Source of the DNA: CAYHZG01 sp964361105
Lineage (GTDB): Bacteria; Patescibacteriota; Minisyncoccia; 2-02-FULL-40-12
Direction of reading: 5' to 3'
Length of the DNA stretch: 7,467 bases
Assembly: GCA_964361105.1 (NCBI GenBank)
Contig: CAYHZG010000024.1
Location: 1 to 7,467, forward strand
The translations under genes and the position numbers were made by a program. This document shows, in pieces, positions 1 to 5,696 of this stretch. Positions within the stretch are counted from its first letter, which is position 1. Every line of letters starts with the position of its first letter. The notes under the pieces were generated by a model. That model was not told the origin of the DNA. It made no database searches and saw only the letters and a list, made by a program, of their open reading frames with translations.

Positions 1-515
1 GCCACTGACTGAACCCGGCCGGCTGATAGGCCGCGGGCGACTTTTTTCCATAAAAACGGCGAGAGCTTATAGCCAACTAAACGATCCAGCACCCGTCTAG
101 CCTGCTGGGCATCAACCAGATTCATATCAATATCGCGCGGATTTTTAAGAGCCTGGTCAATCGCCCCTTTGGTAATTTCGTGAAACACAATCCTTTCAAC
201 TATCTTTCTTTTGAGCTTATCCAAACCCAAGGCCTTAACCAAATGCCAAGAAATCGCCTCCCCTTCCCGGTCTTCATCAGTCGCCATTATGACTTTGTCG
301 GATTTAGGAAGCAATTTTTTCAAGGCCGCAATAGTTTTTTTTGCTTTCGGCGGAATTACATACTTTGGTTCAAAATTATTTTCAGTATCTACCCCAAGAG
401 CGGTCTTGGGTAAATCTCTGACATGACCAAACGAAGACTGAACCGAATAATCTCGGCCTAAAAATTTTTGGATTGTCCGCCCCTTTGCCGGACTTTCAAC
501 TATTACAAGATTCAT
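1..515 (-). CDS. topA: DNA topoisomerase I (type IA), N-terminal part, cut by the window edge
   Basis: The gene encodes a type IA topoisomerase, which relaxes negatively supercoiled DNA by cutting and passing single strands. Only about the first 171 codons are present; the rest lies beyond position 1. I translated it from the minus strand from the ATG at 515-513. The Toprim domain starts with MNLVIVESPAKG, giving the metal/catalytic Glu at residue 7, and continues to ATDEDREGE, giving the acidic DxDxE triad at residues 80, 82 and 84. Downstream, DAQQARRVLDRLVGY (about 135-149) and LSAGRVQSVA (from 163) are typical of domain IV. The catalytic tyrosine would lie outside the window. It is the last visible gene of the pth-dprA-topA operon, 5 nt after the dprA stop. 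No clear Shine-Dalgarno precedes it, so translational coupling to dprA is plausible. Identification is very secure. Confidence 0.97.
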   Translation of the reverse strand, partial: MNLVIVESPAKGRTIQKFLGRDYSVQSSFGHVRDLPKTALGVDTENNFEPKYVIPPKAKKTIAALKKLLPKSDKVIMATDEDREGEAISWHLVKALGLDKLKRKIVERIVFHEITKGAIDQALKNPRDIDMNLVDAQQARRVLDRLVGYKLSPFLWKKVARGLSAGRVQSV

Positions 516-520
516 TGGTG

Positions 521-1657
521 TTATACTTCTTCATCTTCAACTTCGGTTAAATATTTTTCTTCCAAGACATATTGCCCATTGCCTAAATTCTTGATTATCC
601 CCTTAACTTCCATTGCTGTCAATACAGAATTCACTTTTTGAACAGTAAAATCCGAGTTTCTTGCAATTTCGTCAATGTGTTTCGGTTCGCCGGTCTCGTT
701 TAAAATGTTAAAAATTTTCTCTTCAATCTGATTATTGGGTTTAAACTCTTTTTTCAAAACTGATTCAAGATTAAATTTCAAATTCAACTCCTGAAAAATA
801 TCTTCGGCTCGGGTGACCAGGGCCGCTCCTTGTTTGATGAGCAGATTTGTTCCAAAAGACATCCGTGAAGAAATATTCCCGGGGACGGCAAAAACCTCGC
901 GGTTCTGTTCAAGAGCGTGGCGGGCCGTAATTAAAGCGCCTGACCTTAATGGCGCCTCAACCACTAAAACTCCTTTAGATAAACCGCTGATAATTCTGTT
1001 CCTAGCAACAAATTTCTCGCGGTCCGCCTTCATACCCAAAGGATGCTCGGAAATCAAGGCACCCTCTCCAATAATCTTTCTGGCTAATCCTATATTTTCT
1101 TGAGGAAATAAACTCTTTTCATCCAAACCGGAAGCAACCACGGCAATAGTCCGGCCGGCGGCGGCTAAAGCGCCTTTATGAGCTTCGGTATCAATTCCGG
1201 TAGCCATTCCGCTGACCACGGTTAATCCAATTTGAGCAAGTTTGAAACCAATAGTATGAGCGGTTTCTTTTCCGTAATTAGTGGCTAAGCGGGTTCCGAC
1301 TATTCCAAAACAAAAGCTATCTTCTTTCTTTAATTCGCCTTTCAGATATAAAAGGAGAGGTGAGTCAGAGATCTGTTTTAAAAGCCGAGGAAATTTTGGG
1401 TCGTCAAAAACAATCATCTTAATCTCCTCTTTCTGAAGCTTAGACCATTCTTTTTCCGGATTTATCTTCCTCTGGCCTTCTAAAACTCGAACTAACTCCG
1501 CATTTTTTATTCCGGCTGATCTTAATCGGCTTTCCGAGGCCTTAAAACCGGCTTCAAAATCACTATTAAAATAATCATTAATATTCTTTAAGCTGCCATA
1601 ACCAACACCGGGAATACAGTTGAGAGCGTTTAGAAATACTTTTTGCGGCTCTTTCAT
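521..1657 (-). CDS. dprA: DNA-processing protein DprA (Smf)
   Basis: DprA binds incoming single-stranded DNA and loads RecA during natural transformation; it acts in the cytoplasm. The 378-residue protein has a helix-hairpin-helix-like N-terminus (about 8-25, CIPGVGYGSLKNI), then the Rossmann-like DprA core: GIVGTRLATNYG (118-129), SGMATGID (149-156), GALISEHPLG (199-208), RNRIISGLS (219-227), VEAPLRSGALITA (233-245) and FAVPGNI (256-262). A winged-helix domain follows (about 308-365), so this is a full-length form with both accessory domains. The core motif reads GTR where GSR is common, a mild variation. The ATG at 1657 overlaps the pth stop in an ATGA arrangement (4 nt), and an AAGG lies about 10 nt upstream inside pth, supporting coupled translation. 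Pairing with topA is common in bacteria. In an organism with a reduced genome it suggests DNA uptake, but no other competence gene is visible here. Confidence 0.97.
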   Translation of the reverse strand: MKEPQKVFLNALNCIPGVGYGSLKNINDYFNSDFEAGFKASESRLRSAGIKNAELVRVLEGQRKINPEKEWSKLQKEEIKMIVFDDPKFPRLLKQISDSPLLLYLKGELKKEDSFCFGIVGTRLATNYGKETAHTIGFKLAQIGLTVVSGMATGIDTEAHKGALAAAGRTIAVVASGLDEKSLFPQENIGLARKIIGEGALISEHPLGMKADREKFVARNRIISGLSKGVLVVEAPLRSGALITARHALEQNREVFAVPGNISSRMSFGTNLLIKQGAALVTRAEDIFQELNLKFNLESVLKKEFKPNNQIEEKIFNILNETGEPKHIDEIARNSDFTVQKVNSVLTAMEVKGIIKNLGNGQYVLEEKYLTEVEDEEV

Positions 1658-2208
1658 ATTAAAAGCGCCTTTTCGGCCGCTTCTTTAATTAATTTATTCA
1701 GTTTAGATTTCTCGTCTGAACTAAAAGGACCAATAACAAACTTATTTACTTCCTCTATTTTCTTTTTACCTTTCATTTTTTTAATTTTCATTATTTGGTT
1801 ATTAAAAGTCCCGACTCTAATACGATAAAATTTATTGGTCTTCAAGGCTCTAATAATTGAGTCTATTCCTTTATGGCCGGCCGAACTTCTTCCGAAAGAA
1901 ACTTTAACTTTACCAAAAGGAATATCTAGATCGTCGTGAATAATAATTAAATCAGCTATTCGCAATTTACTTTTTGCCATTAGTTTTTTAACGGCTTCTC
2001 CGGATTTATTAACAAATGTCTGAGGTTTCACAAGTAATAATTTTTTACCACTTACATTTATTTCCGAAGTTTCCAAATTTAATTTCTTATTAAAGCTAAA
2101 ACTCTCGCCGTATTTATCATTTAAATAATCAACTGCTCTAAACCCGACGTTGTGGCGAGTGTTTTCATACTCTTTACCCGGATTGCCTAAACCGAAGGTA
2201 ATTTTCAC
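1654..2208 (-). CDS. pth: Peptidyl-tRNA hydrolase
   Basis: Pth cleaves the ester bond of peptidyl-tRNA released from stalled ribosomes, recycling tRNA; it is cytoplasmic and essential in most bacteria. The 184-residue length is normal. Visible motifs are FGLGNPGKEYENTRHNVGF with the substrate Asn at 9 and the catalytic His at 19, KPQTFVNKSG (61-70) with Asn 67, HDDLDIPFG (91-99) with Asp 92, and SSAGHKGIDSI (108-118). These match the E. coli catalytic set Asn10, His20, Asn68 and Asp93. After RIRVG the usual short GIG-type loop is replaced by a very basic stretch (about 134-152: QIMKIKKMKGKKK), then NKFVIGPFSSDE resumes the family pattern. The start is GTG at 2208-2206, chosen because the conserved beta strand KITFGLGNPG begins immediately after it. 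It is the first gene of the operon, 12 nt or so behind its own predicted transcription start, with no convincing Shine-Dalgarno. Confidence 0.96.
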   Translation of the reverse strand: MKITFGLGNPGKEYENTRHNVGFRAVDYLNDKYGESFSFNKKLNLETSEINVSGKKLLLVKPQTFVNKSGEAVKKLMAKSKLRIADLIIIHDDLDIPFGKVKVSFGRSSAGHKGIDSIIRALKTNKFYRIRVGTFNNQIMKIKKMKGKKKIEEVNKFVIGPFSSDEKSKLNKLIKEAAEKALLI

Positions 2209-2210
2209 TT

Positions 2211-2240
2211 TTTACTTTTTAAATTTTATTATATCATACT
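2211..2240 (+). promoter_or_regulatory. Candidate lepB promoter
   Basis: On the plus strand TTTACT (2211-2216) and CATACT (2235-2240) are separated by 18 bp; each matches the sigma-70 consensus at 4 of 6 positions. The overlapping TATCAT (2232-2237) matches at 5 of 6. Either -10 places transcription start at about 2244-2247, at or within 3 nt of the lepB ATG, so the message would be leaderless or nearly so. This is a weak match and a start inside pth cannot be excluded. It overlaps the pth promoter on the other strand, so the two could compete for polymerase. Confidence 0.4.
2228..2236 (-). promoter_or_regulatory. Extended -10 promoter for pth-dprA-topA
   Basis: On the minus strand the sequence reads TGATATAAT: a perfect TATAAT at 2233-2228 with TG one base upstream, i.e. 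an extended -10 element. No good -35 lies at the proper distance, as is usual for extended -10 promoters. The start of transcription would fall near 2221, leaving a leader of about 12 nt (AAAAAGTAAAAA) before the pth GTG. Its position in the 38 bp divergent gap fits well. Confidence 0.7.
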
Positions 2241-2246
2241 AAATGT

Positions 2247-2810
2247 ATGGAAGAGGAAACAAAAAGTCAAAGCTTTTTTTTATTTCTTTGGGAAATTGTA
2301 AAAATAACCATTCTGGCTTTGGTGATTATTGTCCCAATCCGTTATTTTATTGCCCAGCCGTTTTTTGTGAAAGGAGCATCAATGGAGCCCGCTTTTGAAG
2401 ACGGCGACTACCTGATAATAAACGAGATAAGCTTCCGGTTTTCTAAACCCGAGCGCGGCGAGGTAGTAGTTTTCCGTTTTCCGGAAGACCCGAAACAATT
2501 TTTTATTAAAAGAATAATTGCCCTGCCCAATGAAACTATTGAAATAAGAAATAATCAGATAAAGATCTATAACGATCAAAATCCGACCGGATTTATTTTA
2601 GACGAGTCCAGCTATCTTGACCCAAGTCAAATCACTGAAGGCAACTTAAAAGTACAGATAGGCGAAAACGAGTACTTTGTTTTGGGCGATAACCGGTTTC
2701 ACAGTTCTGACTCCCGCCGTTGGGGAACGCTTAACCGCTCTCTTATTGTCGGAAAAACTTTACTAAGAGCCTGGCCTTTGGATAGGATAGAGTACTTTAG
2801 CCAAAACTAA
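2247..2810 (+). CDS. lepB: Signal peptidase I (S26A)
   Basis: The protein is a membrane-bound Ser/Lys protease that removes signal peptides from secreted proteins on the outer face of the cytoplasmic membrane. Its 187 residues are typical of the compact Gram-positive type. A single N-terminal membrane span covers about residues 12-30. The catalytic Ser is at 45 in GASMEP, and the general-base Lys at 88 in FIKRIIALP. The C-terminal signature GDNRFHSSDSRRWG spans 147-160 (box E). All catalytic parts are present, so it should be active. The neighbouring protease at 2812-4689 carries a signal peptide and is a natural client, although clients will be scattered over the genome. The ATG at 2247 is the only sensible in-frame start, since the reading frame upstream lies in the promoter. 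No Shine-Dalgarno is seen before it. It is transcribed divergently from pth and converges on the protease gene. Confidence 0.96.
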   Translation: MEEETKSQSFFLFLWEIVKITILALVIIVPIRYFIAQPFFVKGASMEPAFEDGDYLIINEISFRFSKPERGEVVVFRFPEDPKQFFIKRIIALPNETIEIRNNQIKIYNDQNPTGFILDESSYLDPSQITEGNLKVQIGENEYFVLGDNRFHSSDSRRWGTLNRSLIVGKTLLRAWPLDRIEYFSQN

Positions 2811-2811
2811 C

Positions 2812-4689
2812 TCAATAAGCTAATACTTTTACGAGATCAACATTAGCGTCCTCGGAAGAGCCGGACATCTTGCCGCGAAATCTGATTTGGAGACTGCTTA
2901 TGCCGGTTAAATTAGTAGTTTGACCGTGCCAAACATTTTCAGGATCAACATCGCCGGAAAGTTTTGCTTTTTCAATCCAGGTAGAACCGCCATTGGTTGA
3001 AACATCAAAGGCCAGATACTCGCCTAAATCTAAGCCGCTCTCTATCAGCCAGCTAAAAGTTATCTTGGCGTTGGTTTTGCCTTGAAGGTTAATCGGAATT
3101 GAAATCAAAAGAGCGTCGCTGGCAAAGCCGTCAACCTCGGCCGAACGGCTGCCGTTTGTTGCCCGCTGGCTTGAACGGAACCAATCATTCTGATTGTCTT
3201 CGGTCCAAAGCCCGTTCCATTCTGAAACTTCAAAGCTGTCATAGAAAACTTCAGTCTCGGCTGGAGGTGTTGGTGAAGGTGTAGGAGTGGGGGTGGGTTC
3301 TGGAGTGGGGGTGGGAGTTGGAGTAGGCGTTGGCGTCGGGGTAGGGCTTGGAGTTGGTGAAGGGGTTGGTGTTGGAGTCGGAGTTGGACTTGGTGTCGGT
3401 GTTGGAGTTGGAGTTGGGGATGGGGCGCTCCAGCCCAAAGCAGCCAAAGGATTAATCAAGCCCCAGCCAAAAGTATCATCGCGGCCCGCCACTCCTAAAT
3501 CTTCGGCTGTCCCTTCAAGCGCAGCCCGCACTTGGTTAGGAGTCGCCGCATTTCCATTTGAAATCAACAAAGCTGCCGCTCCGGCCACATGAGGAGAAGC
3601 CATTGAAGTCCCCTGGAAAAAGTAATAGGCGAAATTATAAGGCCGCCGAGTTTGAAAAGTCTGTTGAAGCACCCCATCGCCGTAGCCGTCTCCGTTTTGG
3701 TCAACCGTGGTATCGCCGCCTGGGGCAACTACGTCAACGCTCGGCCCGTAATTTGAATAATAAGAAAGGTTTTTGTCATATCTCACCGCTCCGACTGAAA
3801 TAACGTAACTATCATAAGCGGCCGGATAGCTTGGCTGGGAAGAAGAACTATTGCCTGCCGCAGCCACAATGGTTACTCCTTTCTCGTAAGCATACTTTAC
3901 CGCCTCCTCCAGATAAGTGGCCGTGGCCTCTCCGCCCAAAGAAAGATTTATCACGTTAGCGCCGTTATCTGCCGCCCACTTGATGCCGTCAGCCACATCG
4001 GTATAAGTTCCGGAACCATACCGGTCTAAAACCTTTACCGGCATTATTTTGGCCTTATGAGCTACCCCGGCCACGCCTAAATTATTATTGGTGCTTTGGG
4101 CTACTGTTCCAGTAACATGAGTGCCATGATTGTTATCGTCGTTAGGATGAGTATCGTTATTCACAAAGTCATAGCCCGGAACAAAAACCGTATTGGCTAA
4201 ATCAGGGGCCAAGTAATAAATATTGTAATTCTCATAAGCTACACCGGTGTCAATTACCGCGACCGTAACCCCGGTTCCTTGAGAAACATTCCAGGCATCC
4301 TCCATCCCAATCTGTTTAAAATGCCACTGATAAGGATAGTAAGGGTCATTAGGAACCATAAAAGCATGAGCAATATAGTTTGGCTCGGCGTATTCAACGT
4401 CGGCTCTTTTTCTTAAACGGTTAAGAGATTCTTCAAAAACTTCGCCCTGGCTAACCTTAATTCTTCTAAAACTTTGGTCGCCTTTAAACTTTACAATAAT
4501 TTCATCTCTATTAAATTCTGCTCTCTTTAACTCTCTAGCTAAACCTCTTAGTTCTAAATCCTCTTTAAGTCCCTCAAAGTCCGGGAGCGCTTGGGCAAAT
4601 GATAAAAATATGGCCGGGGAACTAAATAAGACCAAAACGAAAATAAGAACTGGAACAAAAATTGTTTTATTGCCTTTTAATTTCAGCAT
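2812..4689 (-). CDS. Secreted subtilisin-like serine protease (S8) with Pro-Thr linker and C-terminal beta domain
   Basis: A 625-residue preproprotein that should be exported and self-processed. Domains in order: signal peptide (1-34; basic start, hydrophobic core about 10-30, AQA cleavage site before Leu 35); a fervidolysin-type propeptide (about 55-106, including EIIVKFKG and VEYAEPNY); the S8 catalytic domain (about 113-420) with Asp 147 in VIDTG, His 188 in NNHGTHVTG, oxyanion Asn 280 in AAAGN and Ser 362 in GTSMASPHVAG; a Pro-Thr-rich linker (422-476); and a C-terminal domain of about 145 residues (480-625) beginning VFYDSFE and ending in a strand after SSEDANVDLVKV, which looks like a jelly-roll or MAM-type beta fold. 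The catalytic domain contains a calcium-loop-like DQNGDGYGDG (330-339). There is no C-terminal membrane anchor or LPxTG, so it is probably released or held by its last domain. The ATG follows a good promoter with a leader of about 9 nt. Likely roles are nutrition or attack on host or neighbour surface proteins; the substrate cannot be read from sequence. Confidence 0.95.
   Translation of the reverse strand: MLKLKGNKTIFVPVLIFVLVLFSSPAIFLSFAQALPDFEGLKEDLELRGLARELKRAEFNRDEIIVKFKGDQSFRRIKVSQGEVFEESLNRLRKRADVEYAEPNYIAHAFMVPNDPYYPYQWHFKQIGMEDAWNVSQGTGVTVAVIDTGVAYENYNIYYLAPDLANTVFVPGYDFVNNDTHPNDDNNHGTHVTGTVAQSTNNNLGVAGVAHKAKIMPVKVLDRYGSGTYTDVADGIKWAADNGANVINLSLGGEATATYLEEAVKYAYEKGVTIVAAAGNSSSSQPSYPAAYDSYVISVGAVRYDKNLSYYSNYGPSVDVVAPGGDTTVDQNGDGYGDGVLQQTFQTRRPYNFAYYFFQGTSMASPHVAGAAALLISNGNAATPNQVRAALEGTAEDLGVAGRDDTFGWGLINPLAALGWSAPSPTPTPTPTPSPTPTPTPTPSPTPSPTPTPTPTPTPTPTPEPTPTPTPSPTPPAETEVFYDSFEVSEWNGLWTEDNQNDWFRSSQRATNGSRSAEVDGFASDALLISIPINLQGKTNAKITFSWLIESGLDLGEYLAFDVSTNGGSTWIEKAKLSGDVDPENVWHGQTTNLTGISSLQIRFRGKMSGSSEDANVDLVKVLAY
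3262..3426 (-). repeat. Pro-Thr-rich linker coding repeat in the protease
   Basis: About 55 codons (residues 422-476) alternate Pro with Thr, with occasional Ser or Glu in the Thr position. Such stretches are flexible extended linkers between a protease and a binding domain, often glycosylated. At the DNA level the proline and threonine codons vary (CCA, CCT, CCG, CCC; ACA, ACT, ACC), so the repeat is imperfect and appears kept at protein level and not as a pure hexanucleotide array. Length change by slippage and assembly collapse are still possible here. Confidence 0.93.
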
Positions 4690-4704
4690 AGATTGCTTTC
4701 TTGT

Positions 4705-4733
4705 ACTCTATACCCCCTAAGATTAAATGTCAA
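4705..4733 (-). promoter_or_regulatory. Sigma-70-type promoter for the S8 protease
   Basis: On the minus strand a perfect TTGACA (4733-4728) is followed after 17 bp by TAGAGT (4710-4705), which matches TATAAT at 4 of 6. Transcription would start near 4698, about 9 nt before the protease ATG at 4689. The spacer contains a run of five G residues. The only Shine-Dalgarno-like run, AGGGGG, lies in this spacer and would not be transcribed. Confidence 0.65.
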
Positions 4734-4751
4734 AAAATATTAAGAGAGGTA

Positions 4752-4781
4752 TTGACAAGCTTTTGCGGCAGGATTTATATA
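4752..4781 (+). promoter_or_regulatory. Sigma-70-type promoter for the small membrane protein gene
   Basis: On the plus strand a perfect TTGACA (4752-4757) is followed after 18 bp by TATATA (4776-4781); shifting by one gives TTATAT with 17 bp. Transcription would start near 4788, about 12 nt before the ATG at 4800. Its -35 lies only 18 bp from the -35 of the oppositely directed protease promoter (4728-4733), so the two form a back-to-back pair that could share regulation. The inverted repeat ATTGAC/GTCAAT (4751-4756, 4784-4789) brackets the -10. Confidence 0.6.
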
Positions 4782-4799
4782 GGGTCAATCCCTCTTTCA

Positions 4800-4904
4800 A
4801 TGCTTGATTTCTTCAATGAAATGCCGCCGGCTATCTTAATTCTTGATGCTTTACTGGTTTTAGCTTTTATCCTTCTGGCTTTGAAAAGAAGAAAAAAAGA
4901 CTAA
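4800..4904 (+). CDS. Small single-span membrane protein, 34 residues
   Basis: The short frame runs from ATG 4800 to TAA 4902-4904. The product has an acidic N-terminus (MLDFFNE), a hydrophobic span of about 19 residues (10-28, rich in Leu, Ile and Ala with one Asp at 16), and a basic tail KRRKKD. By the positive-inside rule this gives an outside N-terminus and a cytoplasmic tail. I do not recognise the family. The frame stays open upstream to a TTG at 4701, but the promoter at 4752-4781 lies within that extension, which favours ATG 4800; an internal ATG at 4821 would leave little before the span. It is divergent from the protease and its stop is 6 bp from the convergent SIMPL stop. Support comes from the promoter, the clean membrane topology and its exact fit in the gap. 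Against it are its short length and the lack of a Shine-Dalgarno. It could modulate a membrane partner, but that is speculation. Confidence 0.6.
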   Translation: MLDFFNEMPPAILILDALLVLAFILLALKRRKKD

Positions 4905-4910
4905 TGGATT

Positions 4911-5687
4911 CTATCTTATTTCGTAAGTAAGAGTGACGTTAATAATTACTTCTTGAGACCCGGGTTCAATTGATGGCCCTCCGCCGGTGCCGTCTTTGGA
5001 TAAGGTTTCAAATCTTAAAGGAATCGGCCCGGAAAAACCCTCGCTGATTGAAACTAATTTCCCAACCCTGAAACCGCCGGCCCTGGCCAGTGACTTTGCT
5101 TTTTCTTTGGCCTTTTTGATGGCCTTTTCCCGGGCTTCGTTTTGCAAAGCATCCGGGTCGTCAATCGTAAAATTAGGTCCGGAAACAGTATTGGCTCCCC
5201 GCTCAACCACGCCGCTTAAAATGTCGCCGGCTTTATTTAAATCGCGGACTTTCACTAAGACGCTTTGGTTAATACTGTAGCCGATGATTTCCGACGGCGG
5301 GCAGGGTCTAAGTTCCAGATAAGCTTCTAGCCTAAGCGGCAATGGCCCTGGCGGACAAGAAAAATACTGATAACGAGGAGAAATATTATAGTACTGGGTC
5401 TTGATGTCTTTTTGGTCTATCCCCTCTTCTTTCAGATAAGAAACGATGCGATTGATTTTCTCGGTGTTTTGTTTTTGTAAATCGGTCAGGTTCTTTCCAC
5501 CCTCGGTCAAAACCCCAAAACTCACTTCAGCCACATCCGGCACGGTCACCACTTTTCCTTCGCCCGAAACGGTGAAGACACGTTCTGGCACCACCGAGCG
5601 CGAATAAGCACTGACATACCAAAAAACGGCGATAACGAAAAGAAAAAGAAGAAAAACTTTGGCTAAGTTTTTTAATTCGTTATTCAT
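4911..5687 (-). CDS. Membrane-anchored SIMPL domain (DUF541) protein
   Basis: The 258-residue protein has an N-terminal anchor or uncleaved signal (about 10-29) followed by a SIMPL domain (about 36-258). Diagnostic segments are FTVSGEGKVVTVPDVAEVSFGV (split here as the opening strand around 38-59), the helix with LTDLQKQNTEKINRIVSYL, DIKTQYYNISPRY (94-106), IIGYSINQSVLVKVRDL (134-150), the helix LQNEAREKAIKKAKEKAKSLA (181-201) and the closing strand EVIINVTLTYEI. Members include E. coli YggE and Brucella BP26; the molecular role is unclear, though oligomeric ring formation and links to oxidative stress are reported. Between two core strands lies a proline-rich insert with cysteines at 111 and 129. 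The start ATG 5687 has an AGGA 7 nt upstream that overlaps the stop of the preceding gene, 9 nt away, so it is the last gene of the cluster. The domain should lie outside the cytoplasmic membrane. Confidence 0.92.
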   Translation of the reverse strand: MNNELKNLAKVFLLFLFVIAVFWYVSAYSRSVVPERVFTVSGEGKVVTVPDVAEVSFGVLTEGGKNLTDLQKQNTEKINRIVSYLKEEGIDQKDIKTQYYNISPRYQYFSCPPGPLPLRLEAYLELRPCPPSEIIGYSINQSVLVKVRDLNKAGDILSGVVERGANTVSGPNFTIDDPDALQNEAREKAIKKAKEKAKSLARAGGFRVGKLVSISEGFSGPIPLRFETLSKDGTGGGPSIEPGSQEVIINVTLTYEIR

Positions 5688-5696
5688 ATTTGCATC

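Noticed and set aside
180..426. Two plus-strand frames of 71-77 codons near the left edge
   Set aside because: Both lie antisense to the clear topA Toprim domain, have no promoter or Shine-Dalgarno and show no recognisable domain.
2812..2814. TGA at the end of the protease gene as a recoded codon (Gracilibacteria/SR1 code)
   Set aside because: The protein ends at a natural final strand, and pth also ends normally in TGA with the family-typical length, so TGA acts as a stop.
3262..3426. Possible CRISPR-like or tandem DNA repeat
   Set aside because: There are no regular spacers, units are imperfect and in frame, and the variation is mainly at synonymous positions of Pro and Thr codons, so it is a protein linker.
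3287..3592. Plus-strand frame coding a Gly-Val repeat protein
   Set aside because: It is the mirror of the Pro-Thr linker on the minus strand; low-complexity repeats open false frames on the other strand, and the S8 motifs on the minus strand are decisive.
4884..4900. A-rich tract (T-rich on the minus strand) after the SIMPL gene as an intrinsic terminator
   Set aside because: The tract codes for the KRRKKD tail of the small protein, and I find no stable GC stem directly upstream of it on the minus strand.
4701..4904. 67-codon version of the small membrane protein starting at TTG 4701
   Set aside because: The promoter at 4752-4781 lies inside the extension, the added residues look random, and the segment overlaps the protease promoter. 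The ATG at 4800 is preferred.
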